64,000 bases of DNA from Rhododendron vialii (lineage: Eukaryota > Streptophyta > Magnoliopsida > Ericales > Ericaceae). The notes under the pieces are model-generated. The model was not told where the DNA came from, did not search any database, and saw nothing but the letters and a program-made list of their open reading frames with translations. Positions 23,250 to 35,598 of the stretch are shown here, one piece after another; the first letter of the stretch is position 1, and each line of letters opens with the position of its first letter. A program made the position numbers and the translations under genes. The stretch covers positions 39,831,111-39,895,110 of the forward strand of contig NC_080558.1 of the NCBI RefSeq assembly GCF_030253575.1. The letters are read 5' to 3'.

Positions 23250-23494
23250 TCAGTCCAGAGAAAACGCTCCTCTCTCGCGCGATGGTCTCTGGCGATGGCG
23301 TCTGGTACGGCCTCTCTCTCTCTCCCCCCCCCCCCCCCCCCCCCCCCCCGGCCCCCCCTCTTTGGGTTTGTGTGTATAATCCATTTATATTCGCTCCTTT
23401 TATGAAACTCGAATTCTCCACTTGTATGTCTAATCTATGTTCTCCTTGTAGATTATTGAAGAACACAAGTTTATTCAGCCCTTTTGAGAAGAAG
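23250..23494 (+). other. Possible 5' UTR exon of QPT
   Basis: A strong plant splice donor (GAAG|GTATGT) lies at 23494/23495. The sequence before it is less AT-rich and contains the CT and poly(C) tracts typical of leader exons. It would be joined to a point shortly before the start codon at 24637. The left boundary is a guess. Confidence 0.35.
23324..23349. repeat. Poly(C) run
   Basis: An uninterrupted run of about 26 C follows a short CT repeat, in the probable 5' leader of the QPT gene. Confidence 0.9.
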
Positions 23495-24284
23495 GTATGT
23501 ATTTTGTGCCTACAATTAGGTTTCGGTTATTGATTTCCTTGAAATTGTGGATCTATGTATAAGAGTGTAATTGTAGAACGAAGATCTCCTCCTTCCCTCA
23601 CCCAATCAATGTAGTTTGACTGAACTATGTTCAGTTATCATTTATGTTTCCGGTGGTTTTGCGCACTCTGATAGCTAATTCTTTCATCTTTAGACACATG
23701 GGCTGGTTTTGAATGCTGACAACAGCTAGCTTTTGAACATTAGTTAGTCAATTCTTTTGTTTATCCCCTTTCATATTTGTTTTTCATGTGTGCTCCCGGT
23801 GATGTGTGATTCATTATGGTTCACTGCACTAGAGCACCTTTCCTGAAGCAATAATTTGTCTGGTTTTGTATTTGTTTTTCATGTGTGCTCTTGCTGTAAG
23901 TTTCACTGATGTTGGAAATAGTTCGTTTCCTAAGATTTGAATAATGTGACGCCATTAGGGCAAGCTATAGGGGTAATCAATTTCAGTTTGATCAAATTGT
24001 AGTTTGGATTTTCCGAAATTCTTGTTTGCAAACGCTCGGGACATGCCACTGGTGGTCTAACTTTAAACCATTGCCTTGAAACTATGCTTGTGTAGTAGAA
24101 AGCGTGTGGCAAGTCACTAGTGGTCTGACTTTGAGTCATTGCCTTGAAACTAAGCTTGTATAGTAGAAAAATATTCAGTTATATTAACTAACCTTGTTTG
24201 GCTAGCAGAATCATGTAGTCTATTTCTGAACAGGGGGGAAATTTCTGTGGAACCTTGCCAAGTTCTTTCTTGCAGTTTTATAAT

Positions 24285-24438
24285 TTTTTTTTTGGTGAAT
24301 AGCTTTGTATAGTTGGGACAAGAGAGATTGTAATCCTCCTCTTGACCAATTTTTAGATTGGTTTGAGCTTTTTCATTAAGGGAGGCATTCCCTTAATGCC
24401 TTTTCTAATATAATTATTTACTTATCAAAAAAAAAAAC
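24285..24438 (+). mobile_element. 3' end of a LINE
   Basis: A sequence ending CTAATATAATTATTTACTTA, then TC and an A run (about 24428-24438), has the look of a plant L1-type LINE 3' terminus. It is too short to contain coding sequence. Confidence 0.45.
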
Positions 24439-24636
24439 ATGAAAACTATTATGTTAGTCTAATCTTTTTGTTTTCTGGGTCCATCTTTGATATCTTTTCC
24501 CGATATTTGAATAAATGCTCAAAGGAGGAGAGTAGCTTGCTGTTGGCGTTTGGTGAATAGGTGACAATTGAGAAGAAACCTGGAGAAAAAGAGAAAGGCA
24601 ATGTGTTGTAAACTGTAGGTTTATAAAGAAACTACA

Positions 24637-27600
24637 ATGTTTGGGGTTCTTTCTGTCCCTTCAGTTGTTTTGCCTCGTGTATCCAAAACTTCAAGGTTTG
24701 TTGATCTCTTTCAATGTACCTTTATCATTAAGTCTGTTTGTTGAAAACCCTGATTCCCTTGTGTGGAATTGCAGATTGATTGCTAAGATGTCTGTGACCG
24801 GAATGAGAAACGCAGGATTATCAATAGAATCCATATCTGTAAAGCCTCCTTCTCACCCTACATACGATTTGAAAGGTGTCATCAAGCTTGCCCTTGCTGA
24901 AGATGCTGGGGATCAAGGTTGAATTCCTCTCTTGTGTTATTCCCATTCTCACGCAAATTTGTTTAGACTTCTTAAACCTTTTGTGGATTTAATCATGTTT
25001 TGCGTCAGGTTGGTTAGAACCCACTACCTAAGGAGCTGTAGTGGCTTTGTTGTTTTTGTTATGTTTTTATAATGCTTCATTGGGGCATATGTATTATCAA
25101 TGTTCACTAACCAACATTTCAGTGTATTGTTCATCTTGTGGCTTCAAATGCAGGGGATGTGACTTGTATGGCCACGATTCCAGCTGATATGGAAGTGGAA
25201 GCCCATTTCTTGGCAAAGGAGGATGGTGTCGTAGCTGGTATTGTACTGGCAGAGTCAGTATTTAGCGAGGTTGATCCTACCCTGAAGGTATTGAGGGCTG
25301 AATAAAAGGTTCCCATACTTCAAGAATGTCTGGTTTGAATTCTTGGTAATTCTTGCTGTATGCATTGGTATCAGGTGGAGTGGTCAAGAAAAGATGGAGA
25401 TTTTGTTCATAAAGGATTGCAATTCGGGAAAGTGCATGGTAAACAACGAAAATAACTACCAATTCAGAATTGGAGAACTTTCAAGATCATTTTGTATCTT
25501 GAGCTGTCTTTTTGTCTTCATTCTTCACAAAAACAGGACGGGCACACAGCATTGTCGTGGCGGAGAGGGTTGTGCTTAATTTTATGCAGAGGATGAGTGG
25601 AATAGCAACTTTAACCAAGGTTGTGCAACTGTAAAACTTTGTTCCTTCTTTCAAACTCCCTAGATGTAAAATCAAAAAACACCATGTCCCTCGACGAATA
25701 GCAAGGGTCAAGTACCGTTTTACTCCAAGTCACGTGATTATCTGCTCCAATTTGGACCATTATGTGTTGAAATAGATAATCAAACTGATGTGATTAGCTT
25801 TTGGGCTTTAAAGTAAATTAAAAGAATATTACTCTTCAAAAACAAGTTCCTCAATCTTTTAGTTGTTGTGTGAACACGACACATTGTTACTGTTACATGT
25901 TTTGTACTTTTGGTCATAGTAGATTTTCAAAACTCATCGGAAGGACTATAATAAGGAAGAACTCTCCGTTGTTGACATACTAGGAACCAAGTCTGAATTC
26001 TAAGATTATTGGTTCCTAACGGATTAAATGAAGTGCTATCCTTAAATGCAGTGCTATCCTAAAACATTATGATATAGCATGAAATTTCTGCAGCAGACTA
26101 AATTGACCAGAATCGGTTAACCACAAACAAACCATAATCATTTGCGGCTTTTGACATCAAATACTTCTGTAGAATTCGATTTTAGTTGTTGATGTAAATT
26201 GTCCGCTGAAGTCTTAGGTCTACCTATCCTAAACAAATGGCATTGTACATTCATTGTGCAAAGTACCGATTTACGTAATCATGTTCATTGCAGGAAATGG
26301 CTGATGCTGCACGCCCTGCATACATTTTAGAGACTAGGAAAACAGCTCCCGGTTTACGTCTGGTGGATAAGTGGGCGGTGTGAACTTATTTTGTTGATGC
26401 TTCTTGGATTTGCACCATATCTGTTCCCGTTTAATTTAACTATTCTGTGATCTGCATTTATCTCTTATCAGGTACTGATAGGTGGAGGAAGGAATCACAG
26501 AATGGGTTTATTTGATATGGTGATGATAAAAGATAACCACATATCAATAGCTGGAGGTGTACAAAATTCTCTCAAATCTGTGGACATTTATTTAGAGGAA
26601 AACAATCTTCATATGGGGGTTGAGGTAGTTTTCTCACTTTTAAAGTTTTCTGCGGATGGGTTCCGCACTAATAAAGAGTACATCTAGAGGCAACATTATG
26701 TATGGTTGCGGAAATTTTGTATTTATTGCCAGATTGAAACCCGGACACTTGATGAAGTTAATGAGGTGTTACAGTATGCATCTCAAACAAAAACTTACTT
26801 GACTAGGATAATGCTGGATAATATGGTTGTCCCACAACCAGATGGGGATGTTGATGTGTCAATGCTTAAAGAGGCTGTAGATCTGATCAATGGCAGATTT
26901 GAGACCGAGGTACATCCAATCATTGGTTCGCCTTTTGTGTATCATTTGTTATACTTATTTCTTTAGTCATTGCAAGAATGTCATTCTTTACCTGATGCCT
27001 GCACCTAGTAAGGCCTTTTTGGTGAATCAATGTGCATAAATTAATGATGATGCATAGTTGCCGAATTCACATCTTGTAACTGCCGAAGTTCCCATGTTGT
27101 GCTACTTTCAGCTATGGGGCTCCTTTATCTACTTGATTTTCTGATCTATGAGTAGTTTCGCAGAGTGTAGATGACACCAGGACTTTGGGTCGTGGTTTCT
27201 CTAATTCCAGCTTTCTCCGCATATTTTCCCTATGCAGATTACTTGCCTCCTGCTGTATGTAGGATATTGTTGTCATCAAATAGATTATAGCTCGTCTTGA
27301 TGTGACATGATCATGCAAATTCCATGCTTTACTTTGCTTTTTGGTTTTGGTATATGCATTTTTTTTTTGTTCTTAAACATATTCTTGCTATTCCGCACCA
27401 TCATCATCAGAATTCTATAAGGCTTCTAGTAGAAGTCTTGTGTGCCTTAATAGTAATACTAATCTCTTTATGGTTTCTAGGTGTCATGTCATCTGTTGAA
27501 AATGACTGGTTGCTTGATTTCACTATCATTTTTATACAAGAGAGTGAATCCTAGGTCTGTAGCCTTGATGTTTGTCGGTTTCATGTTGACAGGCATCTGG

Positions 27601-29021
27601 AAATGTTACCCTCGAAACCGTACACAAGATTGGACAAACTGGCGTGACATACATTTCTAGGTAATTATGTACTCTTCATCGAGTTCAATGAAGTTTCCAT
27701 TTGGGGTTTATACAAACAAATACTGGGGTAATGGTTCACATGGTTGATGGAGCTCCCAAATGCCATCTTCTGAGATGCATAACAGTGACGAAAGTTATGG
27801 TGGCGGAACCATAAATGTTTTTCTTGGTATTGTGTTATTCACAAGAGGTGGTCACATATGCAGTTCAGATTAACTACTCTCGACTAAATTATGTTAATTT
27901 TGGTTGTGACAATGCGTCAATGCGAAACAAAATTGCAGCACGTTGCTGTGAGAATGGAGAGAGACGTATTTCTTGAGTAAGTGGTATCTTTCTCTAGATA
28001 TTGACATTAAGATCATGCATTGGCTCATTAAGATGTATGTTGCATCAGTGGTTTGTGGACAGGGATGGAGCGACGTACTGCCACTCCATCTGGCAATAGC
28101 AATACAGCTCACACCCGCCAGGCCGGACCTATAATTTTTGGGGCCCTAGGTGAAACTATAAGATGGGGACCAGTAAAAATTATAAATTTATAACCCATGC
28201 CTCAGCCCTTAAAGGACAATGGACGCAAATCCTACCATATAACGAATCAGAACTTTTAGACTAGGACACTTTGCGGTTTGACAAAAGTTTTGTTAGCATT
28301 GTCTCATGCATTTTCACAAATTATTTTCGTTGATAGTGGTACTTAGTTTCAAGTGACTTGCTTTTCTGACTAGTTTGAAAGATAGGCCCGATTCATTGGA
28401 GAATATTAGTCGGTGCACAAGGAAGGGTAGATTAATTGGGTAAATCTATAACCATCACCCTGATCACCTTATATTTTGAATCATTAAACTTCTGCAAATC
28501 TGGAGCTTGTATGTGAATACTTGGATAATAGTGCTGCTGGACTCATCTACGAGACCATGACGCCAGTTGCGAGACTGTAATGACTAAAATGCAATGACAA
28601 TTTTCACAAGCTTCATCTTATTGCTCCCAATTGAGTATGGGTAGAATCAGTGATCTGGGTATATCTAGTTTCGGTTAGGTAAGATTGGCAGTTTAGGATG
28701 CAAAATATTGTGTTTTACCTTACAGCAGGAAGGCCAAAAAACAAAACAGTGGTACATCAGGAATCCTTTCAGTGTTTGGTTAAATGTTGGGATTTTGAAC
28801 TTAAGTTATTTAAAACTTTTTATTTCCAACGCGACTATCCATTTAGCTTTCATGGAAATATAGCTGCGTAAGTGCGTATCATTTTAAGAAATTGATAAGT
28901 CATTCATGTGTTGGTGTTTCACAGTGGTGCACTGACGCATTCAGTGAAGGCACTCGACATTTCCCTGAAAATTGATACAGAGCTTGCACTTGAGGTTGGA
29001 AGGCGTACAAAACGAGCATGA
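24637..29021 (+). CDS. QPT: Quinolinate phosphoribosyltransferase (nicotinate-nucleotide pyrophosphorylase, carboxylating)
   Basis: Ten coding exons with GT-AG borders: 24637-24695, 24775-24917, 25154-25287, 25375-25438, 25537-25619, 26294-26377, 26472-26624, 26733-26909, 27593-27660 and 28925-29021. They encode 353 residues, the normal plant length. The enzyme converts quinolinate and phosphoribosyl pyrophosphate to nicotinate mononucleotide, the entry to NAD from the aspartate pathway in plastids. The first 30 or so residues are serine- and basic-rich without acids, consistent with a transit peptide. Conserved family blocks seen are [52 protein letters not shown] and IMLDNM. Every exon is open, so the gene is probably functional. 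Exons 6 (part) to 10 and the 3' flank are duplicated at 35599-40700 as a pseudogene. Confidence 0.96.
28117..28340. mobile_element. Truncated hAT-like element in QPT intron 9
   Basis: This carries the left end (CCAGGCCGGACC followed by GGGGCCCTAGG) of the element that is complete in the duplicate at 37341-37939. Here the right part is missing, and the sequence jumps at CTTAGTT to the outer flank. Confidence 0.75.
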
Positions 29022-29439
29022 GCAGCTTTCTTTTGTGCCCCCTTCCTTTGCAAATAGGGTGGAGGAACGGAACAAAAGAGTGGAGCGGTTGAAAGGTAGG
29101 AAGTACCAGAGATTCCTAATGGAGGTAAACCTTTTGAGATGCTATACAACCTGGTGAACTGAAGGATCTTAGTATTCACAGGAAAAGATTAGTATTTCCA
29201 AATAGAATTGCCTTCAATAATGCAATTTGGAGATAAACACACGATGGTTTTGATGTATTTTGTTACAAATGATGCGACTTCTTGGCATTTACCGGAGACA
29301 GATATGTATGGGCCTATATTCTCGCAATGTATGAGTGTATATTTTTATTATGTGTTTAAGTTTAAAAATTTAGTGCTGTTGTTGGAGACAGATGTAGAGG
29401 CTTTTATTCTTGCAACCTAGGTTATGGAAAGATGATGTT

Positions 29440-29880
29440 GAACATAGATGACCGGTTTTCAGGAGGAGATGATGTTGATATAGGTTTGGAGGAGTGATTC
29501 GGGAACAGAGAGGTTTTTGGATTATAGGTTTTTATGGGCGGCTTTCAGATTGCTGCAGTTTGGAAGTGGAACTCCAGGGTATTATAATGGTCTAATGCAA
29601 TGGTAGACTCAGAGATTGCAGTTCACATGTTCAAGGCAGGCTCCCACACAACTTCCCCATGAAGACTCTGATGGTGACGGTTACCAAGTGCTCTGCTGCG
29701 CATACTCTTCGAGACAGAAATCGAGTTGCTGACGCCCTTGGCAAGATGGGTTATGAACAAGACGTAAAGCTCATCACCCTTGTGACCGCACCAGATGAAG
29801 TTTTGGACATGCTTGCCGCCGATATGGCAGGAGTGGCTTTCATGCGCAAGAATGATAATCTCGCCCGAACTGGTGGTTGA
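29440..29880 (+). pseudogene. LINE RNase H-domain remnant
   Basis: Translation gives the phrases GFGGVIREQRGFW, then SLEVELQGI, then HTLRDRNRVADALGKMG. These are the characteristic blocks of the RNase H domain at the end of plant L1-type LINE polyproteins. The reading frame is broken between blocks and no reverse transcriptase is attached. It was carried along in the segmental duplication (see 39700-40070). Confidence 0.75.
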
Positions 29881-30464
29881 CCAAACCAACCAAACTGATT
29901 GAGGCTGTTTTTAACTGATTTTTAAACCGAGCTTATGATTTTGATTTTTAGTTTGCAAAAACCGGGGGGTTCAGTTTTGGTTTCGGTTTTATATGATAGC
30001 CCACCGAAATCGAACTATAACTGAACCACAATAAAATTATGTAAATACCCCAATTTTATAAATATAGATATAGCTAGTATCTTTGTGTTTGTGTTTGAAA
30101 GATGGATTCACCTTATGTTTGTGTTAATTGCACTAATTATTTACATTGTTCTTAATTTTAATTCCTGCCCCTTTCTTCCTGGTTGATTAAAGATGGGTGA
30201 TTAAAATGTTGACCAGTTTCGATGAAAAATCTAACTTAACCAAAACGATAACTGCGATTTTGGTTACGGTTTAAATAAAAAGAAAGCTGCCTATTTTAGT
30301 TTTGGTTTAAGTTACAAGTTCCGGTTTTGGTTTTGATTTCACCAATACCCGAACCAAACTGAATCGTTGCCATCCCTAATCAGAATCATGCGGGGCTCCC
30401 GTAGTTTCTGCCTTCTGTTGTTCCTTTCTGATGTACCCAAAAAGAGAAGATAGCAGAGATCAAA

Positions 30465-30494
30465 GCCATCTCTCTCTCTCTCTCTCTCTCTCTC
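30465..30494. repeat. (TC)n microsatellite
   Basis: About 28 bp of TC repeats; the same tract recurs in the duplicate at 40529-40554. Confidence 0.9.
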
Positions 30495-30659
30495 CTCATC
30501 GAGTTGGTCTCGGCCACCAGAAATATCCTCCTCGAGGCCATCGTCAGTGCCGCCGGCTGAGTTGATCCTCGTGGCCAAGGTTGATACTATCGAACAATAC
30601 AAATTTGAAATTGAGGGTTCGAACAGTTGAGAAGAGATCTATATCCAGATCTATGTGGG

Positions 30660-31793
30660 TGAAGATTTTGTCATACACACATCCAAGATTTTGTGACTCA
30701 AGTTTTTCGTCTCTTTTTCTCTGGCACACTCGCATATAACGTCGCATTCATTTTTCTCCATGCTCTATATTGTGTAGATCTTGTCACACACACATCCAAG
30801 AATTGTTGCTGCTGCAATTTTTGACGAAAATGCGTGCGGTTGGTACACATACACGCGTTCAAAATTATATCTTGTTGAATTTAGAATTGTTTATTTGCTT
30901 TTTTTATATGTCACGTGTCACTCACACGTCTATGGATAGATATATGATCTTTATATTCCATTTTCCTGGAAGATTAGCTGAAGGAAGTGAAGAGCAAATT
31001 ATCGGTATTGTTGACGAGCCAAACTGATGCGGCAATTTAAGAGCATCACCAGCAGCTCGGCAGTTTGGATAGTCTCTTCTAAGAGCATCACCACTCACCA
31101 GCAGCCATAATTCTGGGAACTGGTTCAATAGACTACAATTTGTATTATCTGTACAGTAAATGCTGTTTTTATATTAATCCCATACAGTTACTTCGTCTTC
31201 GTCGTCTTCTTGTTCTTGTTCTTCTCTCTCCCTCTCTCTCTCTCTCTCTGTCTGTGCTATACCTTGCTCTGCTCTAGCTTGTCTTACATGCAGTTACTTT
31301 CGGTTTGTTTGTACTTTAGATAATTAATTGGCAGTGAGTCAGTTTGCATGTAGTAAAGTAAATGGATAGGTGATGTTGATGCAGCCCCTGTTTTACACCA
31401 TTTTCTCCCTTCCTGTCAATTTGTTTGTTTGTTACAGGGAATTCAAATTTGTACAAAATCAAAGTCAAAAAATCGGATTTGCATAATTACACTACGATTA
31501 AACTTGAATATTTACTTCAATTCCAAATTTAAATGGTAAAATTGGGAGTTTTGTCATGTTTTGGTGATTATTTATAGAAATGAAGCAAAATATTTTGGAC
31601 AGCTCAAATTAAAAACATGAGCAAACAAAACGGGACGAATGAAGTGCATGATAGTATTCTGACTTGGTAAATCATTGGCTGCCAAATGGGGCATATGCAT
31701 CGTGGTAGAATTTACAATTCAAAACTTTAATGGATAGAGTTGCCATTAGAAAATCAACCCCATAAATTCTTTTTGCCTTCTTCTAATCACTTA
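30660..31793. other. Intergenic, no gene seen
   Basis: Between the end of the duplicated block and the next MITE. It contains a short CT tract near 31228 and small open frames without recognisable similarity. Confidence 0.5.
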
Positions 31794-32080
31794 GGGGAAG
31801 TGCTACAATACACACCCCTTATTTGGGTGTGTATCATATGCACCTTCATTAAAATATATTAAAATGTTATGAATCCCAAAATGTTACGAATTTATTGTTA
31901 AAAAGTTACGAATCATATTGTTGAAAAGTTACGAATTTTTAGTATAAAAGTTACAATATGAAATAAAATGTTATGAATGACCGGTCCTACAATTAATTTT
32001 TTATAAGGTGGCACAACATGAACCACACAATAGGTGCATATGGTACACACCTTGAAAGGGTGTGTATTGAAGACTTTCCC
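31794..32080. mobile_element. Inverted-repeat MITE
   Basis: The left end GGGGAAGTGCTACAATACAC and the complement of the right end GTGTGTATTGAAGACTTTCCC form a terminal inverted repeat extending about 50 bp, including ATATGCACC. The interior has several copies of AAAAGTTACGAAT. It is non-coding; the superfamily is not certain. Confidence 0.75.
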
Positions 32081-32448
32081 ATCACGGTAGAAACAAAAAG
32101 GACGAAATTACCTCTCACCTTCCATTTTAAATACTACTCATTGTACACATATGCACATATCATTGTGTTATGTATATCGTAACCCCTATATTTGTTGATT
32201 ATTTAAGCGTTTGATATTCATCAATTTTTTGTTTCATCTTTTTACTAGAATCAAAAAACATTGTTTTATTTTCCTTGTTAGTTTTTGCAAATCCATATTT
32301 CAAAATCTACTCCAAAAATTAGCCCGAAACACAGCTTCTATATTTTCCAATAATTGGCTATGCTATCAACAAAGAAACATAAGTTGGTCATCCTTTTTCC
32401 CTCTATTTTAAATTATGGGTGGAACCGTGTAGCAGCACATGGGCACAT

Positions 32449-32491
<43 letters not shown>
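32449..32491. repeat. (CT)n microsatellite
   Basis: About 43 bp of CT repeats about 250 bp upstream of the PPR start codon, probably in the promoter or leader. Confidence 0.93.
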
Positions 32492-32494
<3 letters not shown>

Positions 32495-32738
32495 TATTTA
32501 TGTTTGGTTGCCTAGAAAACTGACTAGTAAGTTCCCTTTTTTTTCTCTCAGCAACCAAACGGAGTTGTTCTTGATCGAAGTTAAAAAGAAAAAAAATCTG
32601 ATCCCGACTTTTGAATTCTCAATTTGGCCAGGACGCCTCCCAGGTCTCCCCACACGAGTAGTGCCCATTCAGGTATTTTCTCGAACACTTTGCACTCAAT
32701 ACTAAACAGTAAACACCTCAGCCACTGCAAATTCAATC

Positions 32739-34349
32739 ATGTTTGGGTCTTTCAGAAGAAGATTTACTCTAACCTCCTTCTCCCTCAACCTTCGCCACCA
32801 TCTCAATTCACAACATCTTAACCCTACCCATTTTCATTTTCCAAACCCTTCTTACACCTCACAAACCCTCACCATCCCCTTCAATCCCCCTAAATTCCTC
32901 ATATTCTGCTCACCTTTTTCTGCCTCAATCACTCAAAACAGCGAAAAAGACGAAAAAGAAGAAGAAGAAGAAGAAGATGATGACGATGAAAAAAACCCAC
33001 ATAGAAAATTAGGTTGTCTTTCCCCTGACATGTCAACCCTTTTGGGTATTTTGCTAGATAAAGGGAATAGCAAACCTCAAGTTAGAATCCAGCTGGAGCA
33101 ATGTGGTGTAATACCCTCATCGGATTTAGTTGTGGGGATTCTTTCTAGGGTTAGGAATGACTGGGAATCAGCATTCACTTTCTTCATGTGGGTCACAAAG
33201 CAGCTGAATTACGCGCCTTCGTTGCGCGAATACCACTCCATGATATCGATTCTCGCGAAAGCGAGGAAATTCGACACTGCCTGGGCACTGATCAATGAAA
33301 TGAGAGGGGAGAATGGGAAGGGGAAATCTCTAGTGACTCCTAAGACGCTGTCGATCTTGATTAGGCGGTACTGCGCGATACACGAGGTGGGCAAGGCTAT
33401 AAACACTTTCTACGCGCATAAGCTGTTCAAATTCGAAGTGGGTATGGAGGAATTTCATGATTTTCTATCTGCTCTGTGTAGATACAAGAATGTAAGAGAT
33501 GCTGAGCATTTGCTTTTCTGCAATGAGAGTGTTTTCCCGCTTAATACTAAGAGCTTTAACATCATTTTGAATGGGTGGTGTAACATTGTTTGTAATCCAC
33601 GCGAGGCGAAGAGAATCTGGAGGGAGATGAGTGAGAGAGGGGTGTCACGCGATGTTATATCGTACTCGAGTATGATTTCTTGTAGTTCGAAATTTAGTAA
33701 GCTAAATGAGGTTCTCAAGCTTTTTAATCAGATGAAGGAATTCGGTGTTTGTCCGGATAGGAAAGTTTACAATGCAGTCATTCACACTCTTGCTAAAGGC
33801 AAGCTTGTGAAAGATGCTCGAAATCTGTTGAAAACAATGGAAGATGAGGGTATTGGTCCTAATGCTGTTACTTATAACTCATTGATCAAGCCTCTCTGTA
33901 GGGCTCGCCAATTAGATGAAGTCCAAGAGGTTTTCCATGAGATGTTGCAGCGTGGCATGTCCCCTACAGTTCAGACTTACCATGCCTTCTTTCAGATTCT
34001 AAGATCGGGGGATGAAGTGTTTGAGCTATTGGAAAAGATGAATAAAGTGGACTGTTGTCCAAACAATGATACTTACACCATGTTAATTAGGAAGTTCTGT
34101 CGGTGGCGCCAACTCGACAATGTCGTCAAGTTGTGGGGTGAGATGAGCAAGAATGGTGGCCCAGACCGAAGCTCATATGTTGCGTTGATACATGGTCTCT
34201 TTTTGAATGGAAAGTTGGAGGAAGCACATAAGTATTACCAAGAGATGAAGGAAAAGCGGTTTTTGCCAGAACCAAAGCTAGAAGAGATGCTTCAGAGTTG
34301 GGTGTCGGATTCAGGTAAACAAGTTGCAAACTTGCAGATTATAGATTGA
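32739..34349 (+). CDS. Pentatricopeptide repeat protein, P class
   Basis: Intronless 536-residue protein. Residues 1-60 are rich in arginine, serine and proline and lack acidic residues, as in a mitochondrial targeting peptide. A very acidic, low-complexity stretch (about 70-87, mostly E and D) follows. P-type PPR repeats span about 160-510, with phrases such as YHSMISILAKARKFDTAWAL, NAVIHTLAKGKLVKDA and TYNSLIKPLCRARQLDE. There is no E or DYW extension. P-class proteins typically stabilise, cleave or help translate particular organelle RNAs. The layout resembles the mitochondrial family that includes Arabidopsis At5g15010, but orthology was not tested. It lies between the two QPT copies and is unrelated to them. 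Confidence 0.94.
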   Translation: MFGSFRRRFTLTSFSLNLRHHLNSQHLNPTHFHFPNPSYTSQTLTIPFNPPKFLIFCSPFSASITQNSEKDEKEEEEEEDDDDEKNPHRKLGCLSPDMSTLLGILLDKGNSKPQVRIQLEQCGVIPSSDLVVGILSRVRNDWESAFTFFMWVTKQLNYAPSLREYHSMISILAKARKFDTAWALINEMRGENGKGKSLVTPKTLSILIRRYCAIHEVGKAINTFYAHKLFKFEVGMEEFHDFLSALCRYKNVRDAEHLLFCNESVFPLNTKSFNIILNGWCNIVCNPREAKRIWREMSERGVSRDVISYSSMISCSSKFSKLNEVLKLFNQMKEFGVCPDRKVYNAVIHTLAKGKLVKDARNLLKTMEDEGIGPNAVTYNSLIKPLCRARQLDEVQEVFHEMLQRGMSPTVQTYHAFFQILRSGDEVFELLEKMNKVDCCPNNDTYTMLIRKFCRWRQLDNVVKLWGEMSKNGGPDRSSYVALIHGLFLNGKLEEAHKYYQEMKEKRFLPEPKLEEMLQSWVSDSGKQVANLQIID

Positions 34350-34450
34350 GAAGGCAATCAAGTGGATCTAAGTGAAAAAAGGCAATGAAAGGAGGGTTGC
34401 TTTTTGGAAATTTGATAGGGAAAGAGATGACATCCGACAACCTGAAACTA

Positions 34451-34790
34451 GAAGTGTTGGACGAGAACATGGGTTCTCTTGGCGCACTAGCTCAACCCAT
34501 CACTAAAGCGTAACTGGTAACTCCGCGATTAATGACTTCAAGTGGTCTTCATGACTCCGTACAGGTGCATGACATTTTCTTTACTTGTCATGTTCACCAA
34601 GGTACACTCATTATGTTTGTTTACCTTTTCACAACTGATGCATTCTATGCTAAATCAAAGAAAATTTCTTGGAATCTTAAAGTTGATCCTATAGAGTTAT
34701 TTATGGTTGCGATAGCTTATATTCGATTAATATGGTCTATGTTGGATACCTTCATCTCCATTGAACATTGCATTAGTCCTCAAATAAAAC
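34451..34790 (+). repeat. Dispersed repeat, inverted copy at 57950-58290
   Basis: About 330 bp just downstream of the PPR gene match the reverse complement of 57950-58290, sharing GGTGCATGACATTTTCTTTA, CTTTTCACAACTGATG and TTATGGTTGCGATAGC. It has no recognised coding content. The origin (gene flank or element) is unknown. Confidence 0.8.
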
Positions 34791-34799
34791 TATAGCATG

Positions 34800-35387
34800 A
34801 AATGTGTCAGTTATGTGTCTCCCTGCTTACATAATCGGAAAGTGTAGGATGGACACTTGCATCCTTGCATACGTTTGCATTTTGTATCCATTCAACATAA
34901 AATGTGTACGCATCAAATTTTCAGTGTAGCACTCCACATTATTCTGTTTATATGCATGTCGGTAAGTAATGCTTCATTATATTCAGCCCTCTGTTGGAGA
35001 ACTGGAAGTATAGTGTAACCTCTTCATTTATTTTTTTGCATCGACTATTTCTGAAGTTGTCACAGTTTGAATGGTTTGATGAGAGTGAACTACCGCTCTT
35101 TTCTCATGTTGTAGCTTGGTTGAATCTCAAGATAGAGCCCACTTTAGCCATTGGGAAATAAATTTTATTTGCCTATCCTTGTATGACCACATAGGCTATT
35201 TAATTTCAGGATTTTCTGGTCATGGGCCATGTACAGTGGTAGCCCGATGTTGTAGCTTGGTTCAAGTTTTGTGCCCTCTTGGCAGACTGTCACCATCATC
35301 CAAACGTTAGGGAAGCTCTATGTGGAAAAGGTGCTCCCTTCCATAAAGATCGTCATGGCATGAAGTCATTTCTGCCTTTCCCCACTC
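34800..35387. other. Intergenic, no gene seen
   Basis: No recognisable gene or element between the dispersed repeat and the duplication breakpoint. A phrase with GTTGTAGCTTGGTT occurs twice (about 35110 and 35252). Confidence 0.5.
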
Positions 35388-35598
35388 CCAGGCCCGGCCT
35401 TGAGATTTTGGAGGCCCCAGGCGAGATATGAAAATGGGGCCTCTAATGTTTTTATATATAAATTGGTTGTCCATTATGAGAAGCAAGACTGCCTTGTAGC
35501 TTGGTGGAAGGCATGCTTTGAGCATAATTTTCCGAGTCCCCAGATCGCGAGTTCGAGTTCCACCACCTTCTATTTGAACAATTTTTTCGTAAAACGTC
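35388..35598. mobile_element. hAT-like fragment at the duplication breakpoint
   Basis: Starts AGGCCCGGCCTTGAGATTTT followed by GGAGGCCCC and AAAATGGGGCC. It is diverged from, but recognisably like, the left end of the element at 37341. It runs directly into QPT exon 6 sequence at 35599 and has no right end. Confidence 0.5.

Larger units (their letters stand above)
26326..30655. repeat. Segmental duplication, copy 1 (source side)
   Basis: This interval matches 35599-40710 in direct orientation at high identity, including introns, the last QPT exons and 1.6 kb of 3' flank. Differences are small indels plus about 117 bp (about 29530-29640) and 85 bp (about 30055-30140) present only here, and about 1.0 kb (37565-38580) present only in the other copy. 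Confidence 0.93.
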
